A program made the translations under genes and the position numbers. Under the pieces are notes generated by a model. The model was not told the origin of the DNA. It did not search any database and saw only the letters and a program-made list of their open reading frames with translations. Shown here in pieces: positions 8,982 to 16,167 of a stretch of DNA of 64,000 nt (positions within the stretch are counted from its first letter, which is position 1; each line of letters opens with the position of its first letter). This DNA comes from Paracidobacterium acidisoli (lineage in GTDB: Bacteria > Acidobacteriota > Terriglobia > Terriglobales > Acidobacteriaceae), in assembly GCF_003428625.2 (NCBI RefSeq), contig NZ_QVQT02000003.1, positions 248,001-312,000 on the forward strand. The letters run 5' to 3'.

Positions 8982-10853
8982 CTATAGCCTCGTCCTTATA
9001 TGCAGCTCCTTCAGCTGCTGCTCGCTGACCGGCGTGGGCGCGTCGACCATCAGGTCGATGGCTTTGGCGGTCTTGGGGAAGGCGATCACTTCGCGCAGGC
9101 TCGACGCTCCGGCAAGGAGCATCACCAGCCGGTCGAGGCCGAGGGCGATGCCGCCGTGGGGCGGCGTGCCGTACTGCAGGGCTTCGAGGAAGAAGCCGAA
9201 GCGGGCCTTTGCCTCCTCGTCCGACATGCCGAGAGCGCGGAAGATCTGCTGCTGCACGTCCTGGCGGTGGATACGGATTGAGCCCGAGCCGAGCTCGAGG
9301 CCGTTCATGGCGAGATCGTAGTACCGCGCGCGGACCGAGGCCGGATCGGAGACGAGGCGCTCCATGTCCTCTTCGTGCGGCGAGGTGAAGGGGTGGTGCG
9401 CGGGCATCCAGTGGCCGGTGGCCTCGTCGTGCTCGAACATGGGGAAGTCGGTTACCCAGATGGGCCGGAAGGCCGCAGTTCCATCGACCAGCGTCGCGGA
9501 CTCGCGATCGGGCGAATTGACCACCGCATCAGTAACGGCGAAAGCTCCATGCCGGTCGGCGTACTTCTTCGCCAGCTCCACGCGGAAGTTGCCCGCCGCG
9601 CTCAGCACCGCAATCTCGCGCTCCGACAGGCGGCCTTCGGACTTCGTATCGGAGGCGGCGATGTGCGTGGCCGCGTCTCCGGCGACGATGATGAGCAGGT
9701 CGTCGGCTGCGGCATCGGCCAGCGCGCGGACCTTTGCCGCGGCCTCGGGGAAGCCCTTTTCGAGGCGCTTCAGGTCGTCGATGTACTTTGCGCCCCTGCG
9801 CGTGTCGAAGAGCGGCTTGTTGTCGTCGCGCTCTTTGCGCGAAAGCTCGCTGACCTTTGGAATACGCAGAGCGACGACGGGCAGCGCCGGATCGATGGCC
9901 AGTGCGGCAAGGTTTTCCTGCGTAAAGGCTTCGCTCACATCGGTCAGCCCCGGCAGGCGCAGGTCGGGCTTGTCGATGCCGAACCGCCGCATGGACTCGT
10001 CGTAGGTGATCTGCGGAAAGGGCGTGGGCAGATGGATGCCGACGGCGGCGAAGCTGGCGGCGAGGAAGCCTTCGACCACGCGGAAGATGGTCTCCTGCTG
10101 CGGGAAGGTCATCTCCAGATCGATCTGCGTGAACTCGGGCTGGCGGTCGGCGCGGAGGTCCTCGTCGCGGAAGCAGCGCGCAATCTGGAAATAGCGGTCC
10201 ATGCCGGAGATCATCAGAATCTGCTTGAAGAGCTGCGGCGACTGCGGCAGCGCATAAAATTCGCCCGGATGCACGCGGCTCGGCACCAGATAATCGCGCG
10301 CTCCTTCCGGCGTCGAGCGCGTCATGAACGGCGTTTCGATTTCCAGGAAGCCTTCCTGGGACAGATGGCTGCGCACGGCCAGCGCCAGCTTGTGCCGCAC
10401 CTCGAAGTTGCGCTGCATCTCGGGGCGGCGGAGGTCGATGTAGCGGTACTTGAGGCGCACTTCCTCGTTGCCGATGGCTTCTTCGGCGGGCGAGAAGGGC
10501 GCGAGCTTCGCGTCGTTGAGGATGAGCAGCTCATGCGCGGCGATCTCGATCTCACCGGTGGGCATTTTAGGGTTCACGGCTTCTTTGCCGCGCTCGCGAA
10601 CCAGCCCCTGGGCGAGGACGACGTACTCGGGGCGCGCCTGCTCGGCTTTGAGGTGGCCTTCGGGCGCGAGATCCTTGTCGAGCACGATCTGCGTGATGCC
10701 GTAGCGGTCGCGCAGATCCAGAAAGATGAGGTTGCCGTGGTCGCGGCGACGATTCACCCATCCCATCAGGGTGACAGTTTTCCCGGCGTCGGCGGCACGA
10801 AGCTCGCCACAGGTATGCGTGCGCTGTTTGGTTCCTAAAAAGTCGAGTGTCAC
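8982..10853 (-). CDS. aspS: Aspartyl-tRNA synthetase, bacterial type, probably non-discriminating
   Basis: 623 residues from a GTG start at 10853. AGGG 6 nt upstream supports it; an upstream TTG in the same frame overlaps the previous gene's stop. The N-terminal OB anticodon-binding domain includes [15 protein letters not shown]. The class II core follows ([59 protein letters not shown] motif 2), then a GAD insertion (~300-430) and GLDRLVMLL motif 3. Asp is charged onto tRNA(Asp). His39, in RRRDHG, is the residue type associated with relaxed AspRS enzymes that also make Asp-tRNA(Asn) for GatCAB. It is downstream of hisS and a small unknown gene on the same strand. Confidence 0.96.
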   Translation of the reverse strand: MTLDFLGTKQRTHTCGELRAADAGKTVTLMGWVNRRRDHGNLIFLDLRDRYGITQIVLDKDLAPEGHLKAEQARPEYVVLAQGLVRERGKEAVNPKMPTGEIEIAAHELLILNDAKLAPFSPAEEAIGNEEVRLKYRYIDLRRPEMQRNFEVRHKLALAVRSHLSQEGFLEIETPFMTRSTPEGARDYLVPSRVHPGEFYALPQSPQLFKQILMISGMDRYFQIARCFRDEDLRADRQPEFTQIDLEMTFPQQETIFRVVEGFLAASFAAVGIHLPTPFPQITYDESMRRFGIDKPDLRLPGLTDVSEAFTQENLAALAIDPALPVVALRIPKVSELSRKERDDNKPLFDTRRGAKYIDDLKRLEKGFPEAAAKVRALADAAADDLLIIVAGDAATHIAASDTKSEGRLSEREIAVLSAAGNFRVELAKKYADRHGAFAVTDAVVNSPDRESATLVDGTAAFRPIWVTDFPMFEHDEATGHWMPAHHPFTSPHEEDMERLVSDPASVRARYYDLAMNGLELGSGSIRIHRQDVQQQIFRALGMSDEEAKARFGFFLEALQYGTPPHGGIALGLDRLVMLLAGASSLREVIAFPKTAKAIDLMVDAPTPVSEQQLKELHIRTRL

Positions 10854-10887
10854 TGAATCCCTTAATGCTTCTGCATGAAAGCCGTAA

Positions 10888-11388
10888 TTACTGCACAAAT
10901 CTGGTGTTGAATGTCACAACATACACAAAGTTACCGGGCGCATCGCTGTCCGGACACCTATATCCTGCATCCGCGCCCAGAAGGTGAGCCGCTATCGCGG
11001 TGAACTCCCATCCCAGATACTCATTACTTTCCAGAAACAAAGTAGTGAGTGGTGCCCATTCCTTTTCCTCGCCGAAGTCGCGCACTGCGCTCATCCGGTC
11101 CCGCGATTCTGAGGGCATGTGAGGGTTACCCCAGCTCCACTCCCATTTGTTGCTGTGGACAGAGCCTGTTACAACGATATCCGCGATAACTCGTGGCTGA
11201 CCATTTTCCGAAAAGGTCAGCGTACTCGATTCCAGGCTGTAATCCCATCGTGGCCAGCTAGCAATCCTGAATCGCTCCGTCCACTCTTTGTTGCGGTCTA
11301 TAGCCTCGTGAACTCGAGCATGTCGGTAGGTCTCATACTCTCGTTCCAGGCAGGCGTCGCAAAGATGGCGGTCAGTATGTTCAGTCAC
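10888..11388 (-). CDS. Uncharacterised protein (possibly DUF6882-like)
   Basis: 166 residues from a GTG start at 11388 with GGAA upstream. It begins with a possible metal-binding CDAC motif (residues 10-13). A mixed region follows with [58 protein letters not shown] and VVTFN. The W-rich WxWxWGNP and AHLLGA patterns recall small bacterial DUF6882-type proteins, but this is from memory and weak. It sits between hisS and aspS, all on the minus strand, so it is probably co-transcribed. No signal peptide or membrane segment. Function unknown. Confidence 0.65.
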   Translation of the reverse strand: MTEHTDRHLCDACLEREYETYRHARVHEAIDRNKEWTERFRIASWPRWDYSLESSTLTFSENGQPRVIADIVVTGSVHSNKWEWSWGNPHMPSESRDRMSAVRDFGEEKEWAPLTTLFLESNEYLGWEFTAIAAHLLGADAGYRCPDSDAPGNFVYVVTFNTRFVQ

Positions 11389-11421
11389 TTTTGATCGTTC
11401 CTTAACGGGGGTGCTGAATGA

Positions 11422-12702
11422 TCAGCGCAAAGCCTCAGTCAGATTTGTCCGAGCTATTTTGACCTGCTCGCCCGTCGCGAAATCCTTCACCGTCAGCATA
11501 CCGGAGCTCAGTTCATCCTCGCCCAGCAGCACAATCTTCCGCGCCAGCTTGTTCCCCATCTCGAACGACTTCTTCAGCCGGAATCCGCCATCGCCCAGCT
11601 CAACGCGCAACCCAGCGCCGCGCAGCTCCCGCGCCAGCTTCAGCGCCTCGGCATTCAACCCTTCACCCAGCGGAGCCACAAACGCATCGGCAAGCGCCGC
11701 CTTCGCCTCCGCCGCCTGCGCCTGCAGCGTCAGCACCAGCCGGTCCTCGCCCATCGCAAAGCCAATCCCCGGAGCCTTCGGGCCGCCCAGCACCTCGCTC
11801 AGGCCGTCATACCGTCCGCCGCCCAGCAAAGCATTCTGCGCGCCCAGACCGCCATGCGTGAACTCGAACGTCGTCCGCGTGTAGTAGTCCAGCCCGCGCA
11901 CCAGCCTCGGATTCACCGTATACGGCACTGCGCACGCATTCAGCGCCGCCAGCACCTGTCGGAAATTCTCCGTCGACTCGGCATCGAGATACTCCGCGAT
12001 CTTCGGCAGGCCGTCGATAATCTCCTGATCGCCCGCGTCCTTCGAGTCGAGCACGCGCAGCGGATTCGTCTCCGCCCGCCTCTGGTTGTCTTCGCACATC
12101 CGGTCCTTCACCGGCGCCAGCGCCTCGCGCAGCGCCGCCACATACCGCGCGCGGTCCGCCGAAGACCCAACCGAATTGATCTCGAGCTTCCAGCCCACGA
12201 TGCCCAGCTCATCCAGCAGCGTGGCCAGCATCTCGATCACTTCCGCATCGCGCAGCGGCGACTCCGATCCCGCGCTTGGCGGCCCGATTACTTCCGCGCC
12301 AATCTGCCAGAACTGCCGATACCGCCCCTTCTGCGGACGCTCGCGGCGAAACTGCGGACCAATATAAAAAAGCTTCTGCAGCAGCCCGGTTTCGCCCAGT
12401 TTGTGCTCAATATAGGCGCGAACGACCCCGGCCGTATTCTCCGGCCGCAGCGTCAGCGACTGCGATTTCTCCGACTGTGCCCGGGCGCGGTCCTCCCACG
12501 TGTACATCTCCTTCGAGACGATATCCGTCTCCTCGCCCACGCCGCGGGCAAACAGCGAGGTGTCTTCAAAAATGGGCGTGCGAATCTCGCCGAAGTTGTA
12601 GCGCGCAAAGACGCGCCGTGCGGTCGCTTCGATATGGTTCCAGAGTTCGGTTTCCGGCGGCAGCAGATCGCGGGTGCCGCGTACGGCTTTAAGTGTGCTC
12701 AT
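11422..12702 (-). CDS. hisS: Histidyl-tRNA synthetase
   Basis: 426 residues from ATG 12702 (VRGTRDLLPPE at the N-terminus is diagnostic). Class II motifs: LRPENTAGVVRAYIEH, FRRERPQKGRYRQFWQ (motif 2), GLDYYTRTTFEF and LLGGGRYDGL (histidine signatures), and GIGFAMGEDRL (motif 3). A C-terminal anticodon-binding alpha/beta domain spans ~330-426. It charges tRNA(His) in the cytoplasm. It is the first gene of a minus-strand hisS-unknown-aspS cluster; hisS-aspS pairing is common in bacteria. Confidence 0.97.
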   Translation of the reverse strand: MSTLKAVRGTRDLLPPETELWNHIEATARRVFARYNFGEIRTPIFEDTSLFARGVGEETDIVSKEMYTWEDRARAQSEKSQSLTLRPENTAGVVRAYIEHKLGETGLLQKLFYIGPQFRRERPQKGRYRQFWQIGAEVIGPPSAGSESPLRDAEVIEMLATLLDELGIVGWKLEINSVGSSADRARYVAALREALAPVKDRMCEDNQRRAETNPLRVLDSKDAGDQEIIDGLPKIAEYLDAESTENFRQVLAALNACAVPYTVNPRLVRGLDYYTRTTFEFTHGGLGAQNALLGGGRYDGLSEVLGGPKAPGIGFAMGEDRLVLTLQAQAAEAKAALADAFVAPLGEGLNAEALKLARELRGAGLRVELGDGGFRLKKSFEMGNKLARKIVLLGEDELSSGMLTVKDFATGEQVKIARTNLTEALR

Positions 12703-12805
12703 GGTGTCAGGTAAAGGTCTTGTCTTCAGGTTATCAGGGACACATTCCGTTGCTATGCGCGGAGCAGGCTACGTTGAAGGTGCTTCGCTGCCGAAAGATC
12801 AGGCT

Positions 12806-13054
12806 TCACCCCAGCTCATCGCCTTCGATGGGGGGATGATCTCCTCCGGCCTTTCTGAGGATGCCGAGAGCCTTGCCAATATCGGCGCGCCCGGCGCGCT
12901 CGCGGAAGTAGTCCTCCGTGCGCAGGGCGGAGAGCTTTTCCGCAAGGGCGACATTGATGAGCTGATTCAATGCCACGCCTTCTGCGTCTGCTACCTTTCG
13001 AGCTTCATCGAGCAGTGACGCCTGCACTCGCAATGCAAAGTTGCTCTTCCTCAT
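12806..13054 (-). CDS. Ribbon-helix-helix-type antitoxin of PIN toxin pair
   Basis: 82 residues. The start is RKSNFALRVQASLLDEARKVADAEG..LNQLINVALAEKLSALR, the N-terminal beta strand and two helices of a ribbon-helix-helix/HicB-C-terminal-like DNA-binding domain. The C-terminal half is polar and probably wraps the toxin. It follows the PIN toxin gene with a 4-nt overlap, so the order is toxin first. It should neutralise the toxin and repress the promoter, where a 16-bp palindrome lies. Confidence 0.82.
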   Translation of the reverse strand: MRKSNFALRVQASLLDEARKVADAEGVALNQLINVALAEKLSALRTEDYFRERAGRADIGKALGILRKAGGDHPPIEGDELG

Positions 13055-13476
13055 CGTTTTCCAATCCTTCCGAGGGCTTCTTTCGGTGTCAGAACGGCTA
13101 TGTCGAAACCTTTGGCAAGCTCATCGAAGTCTCTCAGGTTAAAAGTTACCAGGGCATCGACCCCGCCATTTACCGCCGCTTCAAGCACCATATCGTCATC
13201 GGGGTCGCGCAGCATCGGTCTCCAGAGAAAGGACAAATGGACCGGCTCCGCCACCGCCGCGATTGCATCGGTCAAAGCACCCACTTCACTGGCGGTGAGC
13301 CCGGATGCGGTGAGATGCTCCGGTCTCGTCAGTACTGCTTCGTACTCAATCATCAGCGGGACGGAGAGGAGCAGTACAAACCGTCGTTCGAGCGCAGACT
13401 GCAACAACTGGCTGGATGCACCTTGGTTGCTGCGAATGGCTGCGACCAGAACCGAAGTATCGAGGACCAGTCGCAT
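13051..13476 (-). CDS. PIN-domain toxin (COG1569-like putative RNase)
   Basis: 141 residues from ATG 13476 (LVLDTSVLVAAI at the N-terminus). PIN acidic residues are visible: Asp in LVLDTS, Glu in IEYEAVLTR, the acidic cluster RDPDDDMVLEAA, and TFNLRDF near the C-terminus. PIN toxins are Mg-dependent RNases that stop growth by cutting tRNA or other RNAs. A second in-frame ATG six codons upstream lies inside the operator palindrome, so the start at 13476 is preferred. That start fits a leaderless transcript, because no Shine-Dalgarno sequence is present. Confidence 0.85.
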   Translation of the reverse strand: MRLVLDTSVLVAAIRSNQGASSQLLQSALERRFVLLLSVPLMIEYEAVLTRPEHLTASGLTASEVGALTDAIAAVAEPVHLSFLWRPMLRDPDDDMVLEAAVNGGVDALVTFNLRDFDELAKGFDIAVLTPKEALGRIGKR

Positions 13477-13511
13477 GCTGGAATGATATTGCATGCAATA
13501 TGGCCGCGCAA
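13477..13511 (-). promoter_or_regulatory. Promoter and palindromic operator of the PIN/RHH module
   Basis: On the minus strand: TTGCGC (13511-13506), a 17-nt spacer, TATCAT (13488-13483), then 6 nt and the ATG. A perfect 16-bp palindrome, ATATTGCATGCAATAT (13486-13501), covers the spacer and the first half of the -10. This suggests autorepression and a leaderless mRNA. Confidence 0.6.
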
Positions 13512-13533
13512 CAGGGGAGCTGAAGTCCGGCTG

Positions 13534-14055
13534 CTACCAGCTCTTCCGCTCTTCCAGATAAATCTTCGTGTAGTCGAGGTAGTTGCGGGCGTATTTGAGG
13601 ATCAGCTCCAGGTCATCGGAGGTGAGCTCGCGACGGACTTTGCCGGGAACTCCGGCGACAAGCGAGCGCGGCGGGATGACGGTATGCTCGGGAATCACCG
13701 CTCCGGCCGCAATAATCGAGCCCTCGCCGATACGCGCGTTATTCAGAATCGTCGCGCCCATGCCGATCAGGCAGTGATCCTCCACCACGCAGCCGTGTAC
13801 CGTCGCATTGTGCCCAATTGAGACATACTCGCCCACAATCACCGGATACAGATTCCGCATCCCGTGCAGCACCGCGCAGTCCTGCACATTCGAGTTCGCG
13901 CCCACGCGAACCGAGTGCACATCACCGCGTACCACGGCATTCATCCACACGCTGGCGTGCTCGCCCAGCGTTACGTCGCCGATAATCTGCGCCGAAACGT
14001 CGATATAGCAGCTTTCCGGAATAACGGGAGTGTGTCCCTGATACGAGCGGATCAT
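13534..14055 (-). CDS. Gamma-carbonic-anhydrase-family left-handed beta-helix protein
   Basis: 173 residues. Hexapeptide repeats dominate residues ~15-135 (IIGDVTLGEHASVWMNAVVRG, VRVGANSNVQDC, PVIVGEYVSIG, CVVEDHCLIGMG). A C-terminal helix (DDLELILKYARNYLDYTKIYLEE) caps the helix. His residues in VLHG, GHNATVHG match the trimeric interface zinc ligands of gamma-CA/YrdA proteins. Expected role: CO2/bicarbonate interconversion or a related zinc enzyme. It stands between two TA modules. Activity of this subgroup is often unproven. Confidence 0.88.
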   Translation of the reverse strand: MIRSYQGHTPVIPESCYIDVSAQIIGDVTLGEHASVWMNAVVRGDVHSVRVGANSNVQDCAVLHGMRNLYPVIVGEYVSIGHNATVHGCVVEDHCLIGMGATILNNARIGEGSIIAAGAVIPEHTVIPPRSLVAGVPGKVRRELTSDDLELILKYARNYLDYTKIYLEERKSW

Positions 14056-14143
14056 GGGTTTAGTGTAGAACGGTGTGACGTCCCTCTGGAGAATCAGGGC
14101 TGGAACAAGGGTTCTGCGATAGACTTTATGGAGAGCCGCGCCG

Positions 14144-14329
14144 ATGAAAGTACGCGACGTAATCCAGCTGATTGAGCAGGATGGCTGGTATCAGGTGACG
14201 CAGCGAGGAAGCCACCGTCAGTTCAAACATCCGTCAAAGCCTGGCAAGGTAACGATCGCCGGTCATCCCTCAGCGGATATGGCGAAGGGAACATTCAGCA
14301 ATATTCTCAAGCAGGCAGGGTTGAAATGA
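14144..14329 (+). CDS. hicA: HicA-type mRNA interferase toxin
   Basis: 61 residues, the usual HicA size. It shows the dsRBD-like fold signature KVRDVIQLIEQDGW, then QRGSHRQFKHPSKPG with the catalytic His (His24), then VTIAGHPSADMAKGTFSNILKQAGL. It cleaves mRNA, blocking translation. GGAG about 10 nt upstream provides a ribosome-binding site, so this module is not leaderless. It overlaps hicB by 4 nt and has the classical toxin-first order. Confidence 0.93.
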   Translation: MKVRDVIQLIEQDGWYQVTQRGSHRQFKHPSKPGKVTIAGHPSADMAKGTFSNILKQAGLK

Positions 14330-14541
14330 AAGAGTACGCAGTCATCTTCGAGAAAACCGAAACCGGCTGGAGCGCGTATGCGCCCGACCTTCCCGGTCTC
14401 GGGGTTGCAGGAACAACTTACGAAGAAGCCGAGCAGCTGATTCGTGAAGGAATAGAGTTCCACATCGAAGGACTGCGCGCCGACGGCGAACCCGTGCCCG
14501 AGCCGACCACCCGCGTTGCGAAAATGCCCATCCCAGCCTGA
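14326..14541 (+). CDS. hicB: HicB-type antitoxin
   Basis: 71 residues. The degenerate RNase-H-like HicB fold is evident in YAVIFEKTETGWSAYAPDLPG, GVAGTTYEEAEQLIREGIEFHIEGLRADG and the proline-rich end. This short form lacks a C-terminal DNA-binding domain, so autorepression, if any, would need the complex. The start overlaps the hicA stop (ATGA). pheS begins 12 nt downstream, so the TA module may be co-transcribed with pheS. Confidence 0.92.
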   Translation: MKEYAVIFEKTETGWSAYAPDLPGLGVAGTTYEEAEQLIREGIEFHIEGLRADGEPVPEPTTRVAKMPIPA

Positions 14542-14553
14542 GTTCACCAGAAA

Positions 14554-15660
14554 ATGTCCGATCCACAACCGACGCCCACTTCTCTCGACTATTCCCCCGA
14601 ACATCTGACGCAGCGATTCCAGACTCTCCAGGCTGAATTTGATCTCGGTCTCCGAGAGGCTTCTACTCCCGAGGAGCTAGAAGATCTCCGCCTCAAATGG
14701 GAGGGCCGCAAGCAGGGCCGTCTCACCCTGCTCAGCTCTCTCTGGCTGAAAGAGGCGCCAGCAGAGAAAAAGAAAGAGATCGGCCAGCGTTTTAACGCGC
14801 TGAAAGATCACATCGTTTCAGAGCTGCAACGCGCCGCGGGTTCGAGAGGTCAGAACGTTCTCGACGCCGAAGCCATCGACATCACCCAGCCCGGCACCCG
14901 CCGCCGCCTTGGTGCCGAGCACCCGCTCATCAGGACGTGGAACGAAATCGTCAAAATCTTCCAGGCCATGGGTTACTCCGTCGGCGTCGGCCCCGAGGTC
15001 GAAACCGACTACTACAACTTCGAGTCGCTCAACTTTCCGCCGGGGCACCCGGCACGCGATACGCAGGACACCCTCGTCATCACCGGGCAGGAGCGCAAGC
15101 CGCTCCGCGACCGCCTGCTCATGCGCACGCACACCTCGCCCGTCCAGATCCGCACCATGGAGCAGCAGCCGCCGCCCGTGCGCATCGTCATCCCCGGCAA
15201 GGTGCACCGCAACGACGCCGCCGACGCCACCCACTCGCCCATCTTCCATCAGGTTGAAGGCCTCTGCGTCGACACCAACATTACCTTCTCCGATCTGAAG
15301 GGCACGCTCGACCACTTCATGAAGGCGCTCTTCGGATCGAGCGTCAAAACGCGCTTCTTCCCGTCCTTCTTTCCCTTCACCGAGCCTTCCGCTGACGTGC
15401 AGATCAGCTGCCCCTTCTGCGGCGGCAAAGGCTGCCGCAAGTGCAAGTACTCCGGCTGGATCGAGCTGCTCGGCTGCGGCATGGTCGACCCCGCCGTCTT
15501 CGGATTCGTGCAGCAAAAGCAGCCCGCCTACGATCCGAAAAAGATCAGCGGATTCGCCTTCGGCATGGGCATCGACCGCGTCGCCATGATGAGCTACGGC
15601 ATCAGCGACATCAGCCTCATGTACTCCGGAGACCTGCGCTTTCTGGAGCAGTTTGCGTGA
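14554..15660 (+). CDS. pheS: Phenylalanyl-tRNA synthetase alpha subunit
   Basis: 368 residues. An N-terminal coiled-coil region (~15-95) binds tRNA. The class II core includes HPLIRTWNEIVKIFQAMGY, RDTQDTL, LLMRTHTSPVQIRTM, GKVHRNDAADATHSPIFHQ (motif 2), and SGFAFGMGIDRVAMMSYGI (motif 3). A four-Cys CPFCGGKGCRKC insertion (~285-300) looks zinc-binding. It forms the (alpha beta)2 enzyme with PheT, encoded 500 nt downstream. Between the two genes lies an S23-like gene flanked by inverted 15-mer arrays, so the usual tight pheST linkage is interrupted. Confidence 0.97.
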   Translation: MSDPQPTPTSLDYSPEHLTQRFQTLQAEFDLGLREASTPEELEDLRLKWEGRKQGRLTLLSSLWLKEAPAEKKKEIGQRFNALKDHIVSELQRAAGSRGQNVLDAEAIDITQPGTRRRLGAEHPLIRTWNEIVKIFQAMGYSVGVGPEVETDYYNFESLNFPPGHPARDTQDTLVITGQERKPLRDRLLMRTHTSPVQIRTMEQQPPPVRIVIPGKVHRNDAADATHSPIFHQVEGLCVDTNITFSDLKGTLDHFMKALFGSSVKTRFFPSFFPFTEPSADVQISCPFCGGKGCRKCKYSGWIELLGCGMVDPAVFGFVQQKQPAYDPKKISGFAFGMGIDRVAMMSYGISDISLMYSGDLRFLEQFA

Positions 15661-15667
15661 ACGAGTG

Positions 15668-15727
15668 GGGCAGCGGAAGAACGGTCAGGAGTAAGACGGC
15701 CAGTGAAAAACCGGCCAGCGAGTTCAT
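15668..15727 (+). repeat. 15-nt periodic repeat array C
   Basis: Four plus-oriented units in perfect phase: 15668-15682 (GGGCAGCGGAAGAAC), 15683-15697 (GGTCAGGAGTAAGAC), 15698-15712 (GGCCAGTGAAAAACC) and 15713-15727 (GGCCAGCGAGTTCAT). It starts 8 nt after the pheS stop and ends 3 nt before the S23-like ATG. Confidence 0.8.
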
Positions 15728-15730
15728 GGC

Positions 15731-16099
15731 ATGAGGGTGAAGCAGTTTCGTGACCTGCTGGTTTGGCAGAAGGGAATGGCGCTTGCGCGTGAAATCTATC
15801 GAGTGACGCAGTCTTTTCCCAAAGCAGAAGTATTTGGCCTGACAGCGCAGATGAGACGTGCTGCCGTCTCTATCCCGAGCAATATCGCGGAAGGCCAGGG
15901 AAGGCTCTCTGACAAAGTCTTCATTCTTTTTCTCGGCCACGCGCGAGGATCGCTTTATGAACTGGAGACACAGGCTGAACTTGCAGAAAGCCTCGGTTAT
16001 CTCGGGAAGCAGGAGCTTCAGCAGGTACTGTCCGAGTGCAGTGAACTGGGCCGTATGCTTCACGGCTTATTGAATTCGATGAGAGAGGAAAATGGCTGA
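15731..16099 (+). CDS. Four-helix bundle protein of the S23/IVS family
   Basis: 122 residues. Motifs VKQFRDLLVWQKGMALAREIY, FGLTAQMRRAAVSIPSNIAEG, FLGHARGSLYELETQ are hallmarks of the 23S-rRNA-intervening-sequence/S23 four-helix proteins, a family related to Avd of diversity-generating retroelements. Biochemical role is unproven; nucleic-acid binding has been proposed for relatives. There is no rRNA gene or reverse transcriptase here. The gene is inserted between pheS and pheT, and inverted 15-mer arrays (C plus, D minus) lie immediately on both sides. This suggests it arrived as a unit. Confidence 0.9.
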   Translation: MRVKQFRDLLVWQKGMALAREIYRVTQSFPKAEVFGLTAQMRRAAVSIPSNIAEGQGRLSDKVFILFLGHARGSLYELETQAELAESLGYLGKQELQQVLSECSELGRMLHGLLNSMREENG

Positions 16100-16101
16100 G
16101 G

Positions 16102-16153
16102 GAGGGTTTGCTGGCCGTTTTATTCCTGGCCGCTTCATCCCTGACTGCTGACC
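16102..16153 (-). repeat. 15-nt periodic repeat array D
   Basis: Minus-oriented units at 16116-16102 (GGCCAGCAAACCCTC), 16131-16117 (GGCCAGGAATAAAAC), 16146-16132 (AGTCAGGGATGAAGC) and a partial GGTCAGC at 16153-16147. It starts 2 nt after the S23-like stop and ends 14 nt before the pheT ATG. It mirrors array C. Confidence 0.8.
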
Positions 16154-16167
16154 GCCACACAATACGC

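Noticed and set aside
16108-16167. Longer PheT starting 20 codons upstream
   Set aside because: Those codons are repeat array D read as LAVLF-LAASS-LTADR; family N-terminus is MKILSNWLRSYLP at 16168.
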